From positions 1 to 64,000 of the forward strand of contig NZ_JALPRJ010000009.1 in assembly GCF_030464885.1 (NCBI RefSeq): a stretch of DNA of 64,000 bases, given 5' to 3'. Below the pieces are notes generated by a model. It searched no databases and was not told where the DNA came from. It saw nothing but the letters and a program-made list of their open reading frames with translations. Every line of letters starts with the position of its first letter. The first letter of the stretch is position 1. Origin of the DNA: Caballeronia sp. SEWSISQ10-4 2. GTDB lineage: Bacteria; Pseudomonadota; Gammaproteobacteria; Burkholderiales; Burkholderiaceae. This document shows positions 48,382 through 57,888 of this stretch, one piece after another. The position numbers and the translations under genes were made by a program.

Positions 48382-49314
48382 ATGAGTTGGCAAAGTGCGT
48401 TGGCCTGCTGGGTTTTACGTCGCCGGATGCGGCCCGAAACGGGCAAGCCAAGTATTAATGTCGCACGGGCGCGGGCGTTGACGTCGAAGCGGGCGTGGTT
48501 GCCGAAAGTGCCACCGGGCTGGCGTCTCGATGAGCGATACAGCCAGAACGATGCCCCGCTTCGCGGCGAGTGGCTTTTGCCCGATAAGCCGTCCCGGACC
48601 ACGATCCTGTATCTGCATGGCGGCGGTTATTACTTTTGCTCGCCCGCGACGCATCGCGGGCTTGTCTTCCCCCTCGCACGCCGTTCAGGCGCGCGCACTT
48701 TTTCCCTCGACTACCGGCTGGCGCCCGAAAACCCGTTTCCTGCGGCGCTGGACGACGCATTGGCTGCGTATCGAAAGCTGGTGGCCGATGGCACGCCGCC
48801 TGCGTCCATTGTGATAGCCGGCGATTCAGCCGGCGGTGGTCTGGCGCTCGCCACGTTATTGGCTTTACGCGATGCGGGCGATTTCCTCCCCGCAGGCGCT
48901 GCAGTGTTCGCGCCGTGGACGGATCTGGCGGCGACCGGCGCATCGATGACGACCAACAATGGCCGCGATCCAATGTTCTACGGCAAGGCGTTCGCACCGG
49001 CGGGCAAGCTTTATGCGGGCGATGCCGATGTTCGTAACCCGTACGTATCGCCGCTATATGGAAGGTTCGACGGTTTGCCGCCGCTGTTCATCCAGGTCGG
49101 CGATACCGAAGTGCTGCTCGACGATTCCACGCGTGTCGCGGAGAAAGCGCGTGCCGCGGGCGTGTCTGTGGATCTCGAGGTCTGGCCGAAGATGCCGCAC
49201 GTTTTCCAGATTTTCGCGCCGTTCGTGCCGGAGGCGAACCAGGCGCTGGAGCAAGCGGCTAGCTTCGTGCGCCGGGTCACGATGCGGCAGGCCGAAACCG
49301 CGGAAGTGTTGTAG
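48382..49314 (+). CDS. Alpha/beta hydrolase of the hormone-sensitive lipase family
   Basis: The 310-residue protein has the HSL oxyanion motif LYLHGGGYYF, the nucleophile elbow IAGDSAGGGLALATLLALRD, and the C-terminal acid and His in DSTRVAEKARAAGVSVDLEVWPKMPHVFQIF. Such enzymes hydrolyse esters. It stands alone, with a terminal convergence onto the EcsC gene four bases later. Substrate unknown. Confidence 0.92.
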   Translation: MSWQSALACWVLRRRMRPETGKPSINVARARALTSKRAWLPKVPPGWRLDERYSQNDAPLRGEWLLPDKPSRTTILYLHGGGYYFCSPATHRGLVFPLARRSGARTFSLDYRLAPENPFPAALDDALAAYRKLVADGTPPASIVIAGDSAGGGLALATLLALRDAGDFLPAGAAVFAPWTDLAATGASMTTNNGRDPMFYGKAFAPAGKLYAGDADVRNPYVSPLYGRFDGLPPLFIQVGDTEVLLDDSTRVAEKARAAGVSVDLEVWPKMPHVFQIFAPFVPEANQALEQAASFVRRVTMRQAETAEVL

Positions 49315-49318
49315 GCGC

Positions 49319-50161
49319 TTATCTGCCGCTGCCTATATCGAGTGTCTGAAAAGCACGCTCCACGGCCAGTTGCCCGTATTGGCGCTCCAGTCGGCGCACG
49401 GTGAAATGTCCGTGCGCCATCTGCTGGAAATGGTCGATGAACACCGTGTTGACCATGGCCCCGAGCACCGCGCCGATCGCCGGAATCGACTTGGCGGCAA
49501 CTTGCTCGCTGACCTGCACGGAAAACCGCGATGCCACCGTCTGCAAGAACTTGAGCAACGCCGTCGAGCCATGTCCGCTCAAGCCCTTCGCGGCAATCTC
49601 GTTCGTCGCCTTCGATACCGACTGCGCCAAGGTCCCGCGCACGATGAAGTAACCGATATCGGCGTTATCGTCGCTTGAACTCGGGCCGCCCATGCCGAGC
49701 ACCATCATGCATTGCAACTGGGTATCGATGAGGTGCACGTCTTCGCCCTCACTGCGCGCAATGTCGCAAATCGAGCGAAACATCAGCGTGGTCGTGACCG
49801 GCAATTCCACCGGCAACGCGAACAGCCCGAACGCACCGCCCGCCGCGCCCGTCGTCGCGACGGCCAGCTTGTGCATCAAATTGTGCGGTTTTTCGGGCGG
49901 CAGCACGACGCCGTCGACCGTACTTTTGCTCAGCGTGCGCAGCGCAAGTTGAAGGCATTTCTTGAGCGCGGCCTGCGTCGCGTCGTCGATTTTCTCTTGC
50001 GCAATGTTCGGCATCCGCGCCATCAGCTTTTCGATCGGCGAGCCAACCACGCTCGCGAGTTTCATCGTGAGCGACGGGCTTTCCAGCGCTTCCTTGGCGC
50101 GGCGCAAGGAAGCGAGATCTTCCTGCGAGAGGGGTGAAGCGGCGATTGGCGTCGGTTGCAT
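49319..50161 (-). CDS. EcsC-family protein
   Basis: The 280-residue protein shows the EcsC family pattern: hydrophobic segments AAGGAFGLFALPVELPVTTTLMFRSICDIARSEGED and GAVLGAMVNTVFIDHFQQMAHGHFTVRRLE with a C-terminal tail. Its function is not settled; in Bacillus EcsC is linked to an ABC exporter. I start at the ATG at 50161; the frame is open to 50248 but that would overlap the region of the divergent MFS promoter. Confidence 0.8.
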   Translation of the reverse strand: MQPTPIAASPLSQEDLASLRRAKEALESPSLTMKLASVVGSPIEKLMARMPNIAQEKIDDATQAALKKCLQLALRTLSKSTVDGVVLPPEKPHNLMHKLAVATTGAAGGAFGLFALPVELPVTTTLMFRSICDIARSEGEDVHLIDTQLQCMMVLGMGGPSSSDDNADIGYFIVRGTLAQSVSKATNEIAAKGLSGHGSTALLKFLQTVASRFSVQVSEQVAAKSIPAIGAVLGAMVNTVFIDHFQQMAHGHFTVRRLERQYGQLAVERAFQTLDIGSGR

Positions 50162-50236
50162 GGCGAATTTCGAAAAGGTTGAGAAGGCGTCTGGCCTTGG
50201 ATTAGAGCCTTTCACCGTGCTATGATTCCCGTTCTG

Positions 50237-50248
50237 TTGACATGTCAA
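50237..50248. promoter_or_regulatory. Palindrome TTGACATGTCAA upstream of the DHA2 exporter
   Basis: A perfect 12-bp palindrome lies between the EcsC gene and the exporter start at 50267. The exporter is followed by a MarR-family gene, whose product commonly binds such sites. TTGACA also resembles a -35 box, which would let binding block RNA polymerase. Confidence 0.4.
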
Positions 50249-50266
50249 TCATTGCGGTATCAAAAA

Positions 50267-51865
50267 ATGGCCGTTCATACAGCCGCGCACCACTCCACGG
50301 GACAAGTGCTCCCGTTTCGCGAATCGCTGATGGCGATGTTGGGCATCTGTTTCGTGACCATGCTGGTCGCGCTCGATCAAACCGTGGTCGGCACGGCGTT
50401 GCCGACAATCGTCGCCGAACTCAGGGGCTTCGACCTGTACGCCTGGGTCGCCACGTCCTACTTGCTCACCTCTGTGGTCACCGTGCCTATTTTCGGGCGG
50501 CTCGGCGATTATTACGGTCGCAAACCGTTCGTGATTGCGTCAATTGTCGTGTTCACCGTCGCGTCCGCGCTCTGCGGCCTCGCCAATAACATGCTGTTCC
50601 TCGTGCTCGCGCGCGGCCTTCAGGGCATTGGCGGCGGCATGCTGGTCGGCACTGCGTTCGCCTGTATCGCCGATCTGTTTCCTGACTCCGTCGTGCGCCT
50701 TCGCTGGCAGATAATGATGAGTTCGGCGTTCGGTATTGCGAACGCAGTCGGTCCCTCGCTTGGCGGGATTCTGACGCAATACTACGGCTGGCGCTCCGTG
50801 TTCTACGTGAATCTGCCAGTCGGCCTGCTGTCGGTGTTTTTCGTCTGGCGCTTCCTTCCGCATCTTCGGCACGTCAAGCACGAAGGCAAGATGCGCTTGG
50901 ACTGGCAAGGCGCAGGCCTGATCGCGATTGCGTTGGGCTCGCTGCAATTGTTCGTCGAAATGTTACCGAAGCATGGGTTATCGGCGGGTTCGCTGACGTT
51001 GCTGGCCGTGAGCGTTGCGTCCGGCTTCGCGCTGTGGAAATGGGAACGGCGCTGCGATTACGCCATTCTTCCCGTCGATATGTTCCGCAACAAGAGCCTG
51101 TCAGCGCTGTTCACGCTGTCGATACTCGGCGGTTTCACGATGTTTTCGCTGATGTTTTATGCGCCTCTGCTGTTTCAGGGCGGTTTTGGCATGTCGCCGA
51201 AAGACGCTGGCCTGATGATTACTCCGCTGGTCGTGTTCGTTACGATCGGCAGTATCGTGAATGGCCGGATCGTGACGCGTGTGAAGAATCCCAACGCGAT
51301 GCTGTTTGTCGGCTTCGCGCTGCTCGCGGTGGCGTGTCTTGGCGTGGTGATCGCCACGCGCTCGATGCCGCGTTCGCTGTTGATGACGTTCATGGTGCTG
51401 GGCGGATTGGGGCTGGGTTTTGTCATGCCGAACCTGACCGTGTTCGCGCAACTGACCGCGGGGCGTGAGCATCTGGGGATTGCGACGGCGTTGCTGCAGT
51501 CGCTGCGCATGATTGGCGGGATGATCGGCACGGCGTTGACCGGGACGCTGGTCAGCCATCTGTACGCGAGCGGCGTGCAGCTTTCACTCGATAAAGACAG
51601 CGCCAGCCACTGGTTCAGCGACCTGAGCGATCCGCAGATCCTGATCAACCACGAAGCACAAACCACGCTGCTTTCGCAACTCGCCACCGCCGGTCATAAC
51701 GGCGCGATGCTGCTGGAATCGGCACGCGAGTCGCTGGTCGCGGCGATTCACATCGGGCTCGCGGTGGCGGCGGTGGTCGCCGTGTTGGCCGTCTGGCAAT
51801 CGCGTCGCGTGCCGCCGGTGCGCTTGAAGGGCGCGAAGATCGAACCGGCGGTCATGGCGGAATAA
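50267..51865 (+). CDS. DHA2-family multidrug exporter (EmrB/QacA type)
   Basis: The 532-residue inner-membrane protein has 14 predicted helices, the DHA2 motif D1-like MLVALDQTVVGTALPTIVAEL and motif A GRLGDYYGRKPF, and motif C ANAVGPSLGGILTQYYGWR in helix 5. It exports drugs or metabolites with protons. The MarR regulator gene follows directly, so they likely form an autoregulated unit. The start at 50267 is a choice; an in-frame ATG at 50222 overlaps the palindrome and adds 15 residues. Confidence 0.92.
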   Translation: MAVHTAAHHSTGQVLPFRESLMAMLGICFVTMLVALDQTVVGTALPTIVAELRGFDLYAWVATSYLLTSVVTVPIFGRLGDYYGRKPFVIASIVVFTVASALCGLANNMLFLVLARGLQGIGGGMLVGTAFACIADLFPDSVVRLRWQIMMSSAFGIANAVGPSLGGILTQYYGWRSVFYVNLPVGLLSVFFVWRFLPHLRHVKHEGKMRLDWQGAGLIAIALGSLQLFVEMLPKHGLSAGSLTLLAVSVASGFALWKWERRCDYAILPVDMFRNKSLSALFTLSILGGFTMFSLMFYAPLLFQGGFGMSPKDAGLMITPLVVFVTIGSIVNGRIVTRVKNPNAMLFVGFALLAVACLGVVIATRSMPRSLLMTFMVLGGLGLGFVMPNLTVFAQLTAGREHLGIATALLQSLRMIGGMIGTALTGTLVSHLYASGVQLSLDKDSASHWFSDLSDPQILINHEAQTTLLSQLATAGHNGAMLLESARESLVAAIHIGLAVAAVVAVLAVWQSRRVPPVRLKGAKIEPAVMAE

Positions 51866-51898
51866 ACTGAAGCGCGCAAAGGTCAGAGCACCACGGGT

Positions 51899-52441
51899 AT
51901 GCAGGACTTGGAAACACGCAGCATCACATCAGTCAGCCGGGAACCAATCAGCATGGACGAAACGGAACGTATCGCCTTCATACAGCAGTTCGGACGCACT
52001 TATCGTGCGTTCATGCAGGCGTTCGAATCGCAGGTCGGCCAGCCGATGCCGCGCTGGCGCATCCTGCTCGCGCTGCATCAGCATGCGGGCGAGTTGTCGC
52101 AGAAGAGGTTGGTGGAGCGCCTGCGCGTGGACCCGGGCGCGCTCACGCGGCAGTTGAAAACGCTGGAGGCGCTCGGCTGGATTGCGCGCAGTGTCGATCA
52201 GCGTGATAACCGTGTATCGAACGTCATTCTCACCGATGCCGGCCGCGCGGTCACCGAAGCCGGCATGCCGCGTCGCAATGCGTTCCTGCACGATACGCTG
52301 TCGACGCTTCCCGACGACGCCGTGACGGCGCTCTCCGGCGCGTTGCGCGCGCTGGAGCAGCGCATCCAGGAAGTTGCCGCCGGAACCACTGAAGTGAACG
52401 ACGCGAACCACCCGAACAACGCCGTTCCCGACGACGCCTAG
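51899..52441 (+). CDS. MarR-family transcriptional regulator
   Basis: The 180-residue protein has a MarR winged HTH: LSQKRLVERLRVDPGALTRQLKTLEALGWIARSVDQRDNRVSNVILTDAGRA, with the acidic/basic wing. It lies 33 bases after the DHA2 exporter, so a drug or aromatic acid probably relieves repression of both. The ATG at 51953 (MDETERIAF) is an alternative start. Its end overlaps the next, convergent gene by four bases. Confidence 0.9.
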   Translation: MQDLETRSITSVSREPISMDETERIAFIQQFGRTYRAFMQAFESQVGQPMPRWRILLALHQHAGELSQKRLVERLRVDPGALTRQLKTLEALGWIARSVDQRDNRVSNVILTDAGRAVTEAGMPRRNAFLHDTLSTLPDDAVTALSGALRALEQRIQEVAAGTTEVNDANHPNNAVPDDA

Positions 52442-53712
52442 AACGACGTTTCGATCACTTCCTTCACACGATACTTCGTGTCAACGACAAGAATCTGGCG
52501 CCATTTGTCGAAGGTCAGGCACGGGTGCGAGATGTCGAACGCGATCATGTCGCCGACCTTGATGTCGTCGCCCGGTTTGATCCGCAGGTACGCGTGCTGG
52601 TCCATCATGCCGAAGATTTCCCAGCCTTCGCCCGGCGCCACGTCACGCGGCCATTGCGTGCCGGGACGGAAGTGGCGAGCGGGTTCGGGCATGCCGGCGT
52701 CGAAGGCGGCATCGCGTTTCCCCAGGCCGATGATCACTCGGTCCGGCTCCGGAATCGACTGCACATAGGCCCACAATTGCAGCGCCGGTTTCAAGCCTTC
52801 GCCCATCTTCTTCGCAATCGGGTTGCGCGCGAAAATCTCGTTCTGAGCTTTCTTGTACACACCCACGTCGTGCGTCAGATAACAGCCCGGACGCAGGACC
52901 ACTTCGATAGCGTCGCTATTCGCTTTCGCGAATTCATCGGCGACCACGTCGTACCACGCCGATCCCGCGCCCGACAGGATTGCCGGCTTGCGTTCGATCT
53001 TGCCGTCGGCGACCAGCGCGCGCGTCACGTCCACCGCGTGCTGCAGAAACGCCCGCACCTTCGTTTCGTCCTGCAGCACACCCTCGTATAACTCGACGCC
53101 AGTGAGCTTCACGGTCTCGGGCCAGCGTGCAATGGCTGCAAGCACCGCATCGCGCTGCGCGTCGTCGCGAATACCCGTTCGGCCGCCCGCCACGCCCAGT
53201 TCGAGCAGCACGTTGATTTGCTTGTTCACATCGCTGAAAAACGCGCCGAGCTGGTCGACGTTATCGGCGGAATCGACGAGGCAATGGAACTCGAAACTGG
53301 GATCGGAGAGCAATTCCGCGATCATGCCCATGTTGCGTTTGCCGACCAGCTGGTTTGCCATCAGCACGCGCTGCACACCGCCGCGATACGCCGCGCGCAC
53401 TTGATGCGCGGTGGCGAGCGTAATGCCCCATGCGCCGGCTTCGAGCTGGCGTCTGAACAGTTGCGGCGCCATGGTCGTCTTGCCGTGCGGCGCGAGTTTT
53501 ACGCCGTATTCCCCCATGAACGCCTGCATCCATTTCAAATTGTGTTCGATCCGGTCCGCATACAGCACCGCGGCCGGCAGACTCACATCCTCATCCAGCA
53601 AATTCCAGTCGAGACGTGCAGCATCCACGAGATGCACGCTGACACCCGGCACCATGCCGAGACCCTTGCCAAAAGGGTCGATTGTCGCGATTTGATAGTT
53701 TGTAACTTTCAT
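52438..53712 (-). CDS. D-amino acid deaminase (D-serine dehydratase / D-threonine aldolase-like, PLP)
   Basis: The 424-residue protein has the fold-III PLP enzyme start (LYADRIEHNLKWMQAF), the PLP lysine in GVKLAPHGKTTMAPQLFRRQL, and a metal-binding His-Cys in SHPCLTFDKWR near the C-terminus. It belongs with eukaryotic-type D-serine dehydratase and bacterial D-threonine aldolase. The product is likely a 2-oxoacid from D-amino acids. It is divergent from an RpiR-type regulator and clustered with an N-acyl-D-amino acid deacylase and RidA, which fits D-amino acid use. Exact substrate is not shown. Confidence 0.85.
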   Translation of the reverse strand: MKVTNYQIATIDPFGKGLGMVPGVSVHLVDAARLDWNLLDEDVSLPAAVLYADRIEHNLKWMQAFMGEYGVKLAPHGKTTMAPQLFRRQLEAGAWGITLATAHQVRAAYRGGVQRVLMANQLVGKRNMGMIAELLSDPSFEFHCLVDSADNVDQLGAFFSDVNKQINVLLELGVAGGRTGIRDDAQRDAVLAAIARWPETVKLTGVELYEGVLQDETKVRAFLQHAVDVTRALVADGKIERKPAILSGAGSAWYDVVADEFAKANSDAIEVVLRPGCYLTHDVGVYKKAQNEIFARNPIAKKMGEGLKPALQLWAYVQSIPEPDRVIIGLGKRDAAFDAGMPEPARHFRPGTQWPRDVAPGEGWEIFGMMDQHAYLRIKPGDDIKVGDMIAFDISHPCLTFDKWRQILVVDTKYRVKEVIETSF

Positions 53713-53868
53713 GTGCTGCTACTCCATCGTTCGTTTGTATAGAGTCGGGGGCTTATTTGGCTGTACTCGATTGATACCGAAGTTGACGCGACAATGGTAC
53801 AGAAAGTACGATGCCCGAGACATTGTTATTTAGTACCAAGCAGGACCAAGCATGCCAAAAGGGGTTTC
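53713..53868. promoter_or_regulatory. Divergent promoter region with GTAC repeats
   Basis: The sequence GTAC-AGAAA-GTAC lies at 53797-53809, and further GTAC(C) copies occur at about 53763 and 53834. They may be part of the binding site of the RpiR-type regulator encoded next to it. The call is tentative. Confidence 0.3.
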
Positions 53869-54777
53869 ATGAACGTTTCGTCCGAACCGGCTGCTTTCGA
53901 CATCGTCGCCCGGATCACCGAGCGCGCGCCCGAATTGCGCACGGCAGAGCGCAAGGTCGCGGCGCTTATTCTCGACGATTTGACGGGTGCGTCGCGCGCC
54001 AGCATTGGTGCGCTCGCGAAAAAAGCCGAGGTCAGCATTGCCACTGTGACTCGCTTCGCGAAGGCCGTCGGGTGTCAGGACGTGCGCGAACTGAAATTGC
54101 GGCTGGCGCAGGCGGCGGCCGTCGGCCAGCGGTTCTTGCGTGGCGGCCCCTACGAGGACAACGACGCCGGCGCTCTCCCCGATTCGCTCGCTGCCCGTAT
54201 TTTCGACGATATCCAGACCACGCTCGCCCACAATCGCGGCGCGCTGCGAGCCGCGCCTATCGCAGCCGCCGCCGATGCGCTCGCCGATGCACGGATGATC
54301 TACGTGTTCGGCATGGGCGGAGGCTCGACCGCGTTAGCCGATGAAATGCGATTTCGCCTGGTCCGGCTGGGGCGGCCGGTGGCGTCGTATCAGGATGGCT
54401 TGTTGCAGCGGATGGTCGCCGCGACGCTGTCGCGCGAGCACGTGGTGGTGGCGTTATCGGTGACGGGGCACACGCCCGAGATGGTGGAGAGTTGCCGGAT
54501 CGCGCGTGAATACGGCGCGCGGGTGATTGCGCTGACTGCGCCCGTTTCACCACTGGCTCAACTGGCCGATTGGCTGATTCCGATCATCGCGAATGAAACG
54601 GACTTTATTTATAAGCCGTCGACGTCGCGATACGCCATGTTGATGGCCCTTGACCTGCTCGTCACCGAACTTGCCGTGAAGCAGGGCGATACGAGCCGCG
54701 AGCTTTTGCGGCGCATGAAACACGCGCTGGACGCGCATCGTGGCGGCAGCGACCAGCGTCAGCCTTTGGGCGATTGA
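53869..54777 (+). CDS. RpiR/MurR-family transcriptional regulator
   Basis: The 302-residue protein has an N-terminal RpiR helix-turn-helix (ASIGALAKKAEVSIATVTRFAKAVG) and a C-terminal SIS domain (IYVFGMGGGSTALADEMRFRL, VVALSVTGHTPEMVESCRIARE). The SIS domain probably senses a phosphorylated sugar or an amino acid derivative. It sits between the deaminase (divergent) and the deacylase gene, so it likely controls both. Start at 53869 chosen by homology. Confidence 0.93.
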   Translation: MNVSSEPAAFDIVARITERAPELRTAERKVAALILDDLTGASRASIGALAKKAEVSIATVTRFAKAVGCQDVRELKLRLAQAAAVGQRFLRGGPYEDNDAGALPDSLAARIFDDIQTTLAHNRGALRAAPIAAAADALADARMIYVFGMGGGSTALADEMRFRLVRLGRPVASYQDGLLQRMVAATLSREHVVVALSVTGHTPEMVESCRIAREYGARVIALTAPVSPLAQLADWLIPIIANETDFIYKPSTSRYAMLMALDLLVTELAVKQGDTSRELLRRMKHALDAHRGGSDQRQPLGD

Positions 54778-54816
54778 GCACGCTCGGCCGACGCGTGAAT
54801 TTTTAGGAGATGAAGC

Positions 54817-56298
54817 ATGGCATCGGATAGTGAACACGTCGATACGCTGATCAAAGGTGCACGGGTGATCGATGGAACGGGCGCGCCGGCGGTCGAGCGC
54901 GATGTGGCGGTCAAGGATGGCCGGATCGTGGCGATCGGCGCGCTCGATGGCTGGACGGCCGAGAACGTCGTTGCGGCCGAGGGGCGTGTGCTGGCGCCGG
55001 GTTTTATCGATGTCCATACGCACGATGACACCCACGTCATCCGCTCGCCGCAGATGTTGCCGAAGATATCGCAGGGCGTGACGACGGTGATCGTCGGCAA
55101 TTGCGGGATCAGCGCGTCGCCGGTGACGTTGAAGGGTGATCCGCCCGATCCGATGAATTTGCTCGGCGCGTCCGATGACTTTCAGTATCCGACCTTTGCC
55201 GCCTATGTCGATGCGGTGAACCAGGCGCGGCCGGCCGTGAACGTAGGCGCGTTGATCGGGCACACGGCGTTGCGGAACAACCATATGGACCGGCTGGATC
55301 GTGGGGCTTCTGCACAGGAAATCGACGGCATGCGCGTGCAGTTGGAAGAAGCGTTGTCGCATGGCGCGCTTGGCTTGAGCAGCGGTCTTGCCTACGGTTC
55401 GGCGTTCAGTGCGCCGCCGGAAGAAGTGATGGCGCTGGCGGAACCTTTGGCCAAAGCAGGCGCGTTGTACACCACGCACATGCGAACCGAATTCGACGCG
55501 ATTCTCGAGGCGATGGACGAGGCGTATCAGGTCGGAAAGCACGCGCGTGTTCCCGTCGTGATCTCGCATTTGAAGTGCGCGGGGCCGTCGAACTGGGGAC
55601 GTAGCACGGAGGTTTTGAAGTCGCTCGAGAAGGTGCGTGACGGCCAGCCGGTGGGATGCGACTGTTATCCGTACAACCGGAGTTCATCGACGCTCGATGT
55701 GAAGCAGGTCACGGGTGATATCGACATCACGATCACGTGGTCGGAGCCGCATCCGGAGATGGCGGGGAAGTTGATTTCCGCGATTGCGGCTGAGTGGGGC
55801 GTGACCCAGCAGGAGGCGGGCAAGCGCTTGCAGCCGGCCGGAGCGGTTTATCACAACATGTCGGAAGACGACGTGCGGCGGATCTTGTCGCATCCGGCAA
55901 CGATGGTCGGTTCCGATGGTTTGCCGAACGATCCGTTGCCGCATCCGCGTTTGTGGGGCGCGTTTCCGCGGGTCCTGGGGCATTACGCACGCGATACGTC
56001 GCTGGTGCCGCTGGAGGAAGCGGTGCGGAAGATGACGGGATTATCGGCGCGACGGTTTGGCTTGCCGGAACGCGGCCAGGTGCGGGTGGGCTTTCACGCG
56101 GATCTGGTTCTCTTCGATGCCGACAAGGTTCGTGATACCGCGACGTTCGCCGAGCCTCGGCAGGTCGCCGATGGTATCGATGCGGTTTGGGTGAATGGCG
56201 TGCTTTCGTATCTCGACGGTGCGGTGACAGGGTTAAGGGCGGGGCATTTTGTGGCGCGTGGCGAGGGTTCCAGACTCGACGCGCAAGGGCATTTTTGA
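54817..56298 (+). CDS. N-acyl-D-amino acid deacylase (D-aminoacylase)
   Basis: The 493-residue amidohydrolase has the metal site PGFIDVHTHDDTHV near residue 66-79, VIVGNCGIS, HTALRNNHMD and HMRTEFDAILEAMDEAYQVG, and a C-terminal metal residue in VGSDGLPNDPLPHPRLWG. The family removes acetyl or acyl groups from N-acyl-D-amino acids. AGGAG precedes the ATG. It begins 39 bases after the regulator and is followed by a RidA gene, so D-amino acid release and deamination are linked. Confidence 0.93.
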   Translation: MASDSEHVDTLIKGARVIDGTGAPAVERDVAVKDGRIVAIGALDGWTAENVVAAEGRVLAPGFIDVHTHDDTHVIRSPQMLPKISQGVTTVIVGNCGISASPVTLKGDPPDPMNLLGASDDFQYPTFAAYVDAVNQARPAVNVGALIGHTALRNNHMDRLDRGASAQEIDGMRVQLEEALSHGALGLSSGLAYGSAFSAPPEEVMALAEPLAKAGALYTTHMRTEFDAILEAMDEAYQVGKHARVPVVISHLKCAGPSNWGRSTEVLKSLEKVRDGQPVGCDCYPYNRSSSTLDVKQVTGDIDITITWSEPHPEMAGKLISAIAAEWGVTQQEAGKRLQPAGAVYHNMSEDDVRRILSHPATMVGSDGLPNDPLPHPRLWGAFPRVLGHYARDTSLVPLEEAVRKMTGLSARRFGLPERGQVRVGFHADLVLFDADKVRDTATFAEPRQVADGIDAVWVNGVLSYLDGAVTGLRAGHFVARGEGSRLDAQGHF

Positions 56299-56328
56299 TT
56301 TTCAGTCTTTTGTTCGGAGAGTTTTGAA

Positions 56329-56712
56329 ATGAAGCGATATGGCGTGGAAGGTGGAAAGGGACAAGGCGGTGCGGTGATGCCGTTTTCGCGGGCAGTTGAA
56401 GCGGATGGGTGGCTTTATGTTTCAGGCCAGACGCCGATGGAAAATGGCGAAGTGATCGAGGGCGGGATCGTGGCCCAATCGCATAAGGCGATTCAGAATG
56501 TTTTCGCGATTTTGAAAGAAGCGGGCTATGGCGCGGAGCATGTCGTGCGATGCGGCGTCTGGCTCGACGATCCGCGCGACTTTGCTTCGTTCAATAAGGT
56601 TTTCAAGGAGTACTTCGGTGAGCACCCGCCGGCACGCGCTTGCGTGGTTTCATCGATGGTGATCGATTGCAAGGTCGAAGTTGATTGCGTGGCTTATAAG
56701 CAAGGAACTTAA
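56329..56712 (+). CDS. RidA-family enamine/imine deaminase
   Basis: The 127-residue protein is a YjgF/YER057c/UK114 family member: PFSRAVEADGWLYVSGQTPMENGEVIEGGIVAQSHKAIQNVFAILKEAGYGAEHVVRCGVWLDD, and a PARACV stretch near residue 101 with the conserved Arg. RidA hydrolyses reactive enamines and imines made by PLP dehydratases. Placement after the D-amino acid genes fits a role in clearing the products of the deaminase. Confidence 0.9.
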   Translation: MKRYGVEGGKGQGGAVMPFSRAVEADGWLYVSGQTPMENGEVIEGGIVAQSHKAIQNVFAILKEAGYGAEHVVRCGVWLDDPRDFASFNKVFKEYFGEHPPARACVVSSMVIDCKVEVDCVAYKQGT

Positions 56713-57057
56713 CAATCAAGCGCTGAACTGATTCTATATCTGGCATTGATGCGTCCTGCATTCATAAAAATGATGGTTTTCATAAACCCGGGGCGCGTCT
56801 CAATTTTTTGGGGTAACTTTTAAATAATTAAAGGCAATACTCGACATCAAATTAAAAAGCTCAATCGCGCTCGGGTCCATGTCGGGCGTCACTCATGTTC
56901 CGTTGGTTGCCCGTTACATCAGGCACCCCGGTATTTTGAAGCCGGGCGTTGTTCGAGCGCTTGCGACTTTTACTTTTACTGATCAGTAGGAGAAAGACGA
57001 GTCGGGCCAACGAGGCGCGATTGGCCCGCAACCGCTAAAACTGGCCGACCGCGTATT
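56713..57057. other. AT-rich intergenic region
   Basis: About 345 bp of relatively AT-rich sequence with no supportable gene between the RidA gene and the queF end. It ends with an inverted repeat at 57003-57028. I see nothing else in it. Confidence 0.5.
57003..57028 (-). terminator. Hairpin downstream of queF
   Basis: The arms CGGGCCAA (57003-57010) and TTGGCCCG (57021-57028) pair. There is only a weak U-rich stretch on the minus strand. Confidence 0.45.
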
Positions 57058-57888
57058 CTACTGCCGCGCCAGCCGCGCGTTATCCGGCAACGGCAGATTA
57101 AAATTGGTCCGGAATGGATTGATATCCAGCCCGCCACGCCGTGTATAGCGTGCATAAACCGCCAGCCGTTCCGGCTTACATTGCCGCATGACGTCGATGA
57201 AAATCCGTTCGACGCATTGCTCGTGAAAGCCGGTATGTTCGCGATAAGAAATGATATATCGCAGCAGTCCCGCGTGATCGATCGGCGCGCCGACATAGCG
57301 AATTTGCACGCTGCCCCAATCGGGTTGCCCGGTCACCGGGCAATTGGACTTCAGCAGATTCGAAAATAGCGTTTCATCGACGGGCGTTTCGCCAAACGAC
57401 GCGCGCAATAGCGAAGGATCGGGCGAATAAACCTCCGCATCCAGATCCAGCCGATCCAGCGACAACCCTTCGAACTCCTCCATCTTCAGCTTCAAAGCAA
57501 ACTCGTAAGGCGCGACAAGCTGGACAGACACGTTCGCGCCGCAAGTGGCGGAAACATCCTTGCGAATCGCAGCCCGAACCTCGTCGATGGAATCAAACGC
57601 CGTCTGCGAGAAAGATCCGAGATACAGCTTGAACGACTTCGACTCGACGATATTCGGCGATTCCGCCGGCACGATGAACGTCGCCACCGCGATCTGCGGT
57701 TTGCCCTTGCGGTTGAGCCATGAAAGCTCGTAAGCATTCCAGATATCGGTGCCAAAAAACGGCAACTGCGCGGTCACACCGATAGCCTCGCGCCCAGCAG
57801 CCCGATCGATGGGAAAAAGCAGCGTTGGATCGTACCGTTCGGTGTACTGGACCGGCTTGCCAAGGGAAGATTGTTCGGGTGTGTTCAT
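57058..57888 (-). CDS. queF: NADPH-dependent 7-cyano-7-deazaguanine reductase QueF
   Basis: QueF reduces preQ0 to preQ1 for queuosine in tRNA. The 276-residue protein is of the long, two-domain type: the T-fold with catalytic Cys in [22 protein letters not shown] and the acid [20 protein letters not shown] region in the N-terminal half, then [27 protein letters not shown]. The ATG at 57888 overlaps the upstream gene by four bases (ATGA). Part of an ilvA-nucleotidase-queF operon. Confidence 0.95.
   Translation of the reverse strand: MNTPEQSSLGKPVQYTERYDPTLLFPIDRAAGREAIGVTAQLPFFGTDIWNAYELSWLNRKGKPQIAVATFIVPAESPNIVESKSFKLYLGSFSQTAFDSIDEVRAAIRKDVSATCGANVSVQLVAPYEFALKLKMEEFEGLSLDRLDLDAEVYSPDPSLLRASFGETPVDETLFSNLLKSNCPVTGQPDWGSVQIRYVGAPIDHAGLLRYIISYREHTGFHEQCVERIFIDVMRQCKPERLAVYARYTRRGGLDINPFRTNFNLPLPDNARLARQ

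Noticed and set aside
56976..57296. Open frame of 106 codons on the minus strand at the queF end
   Set aside because: It overlaps queF in another frame and has no resemblance to known proteins.
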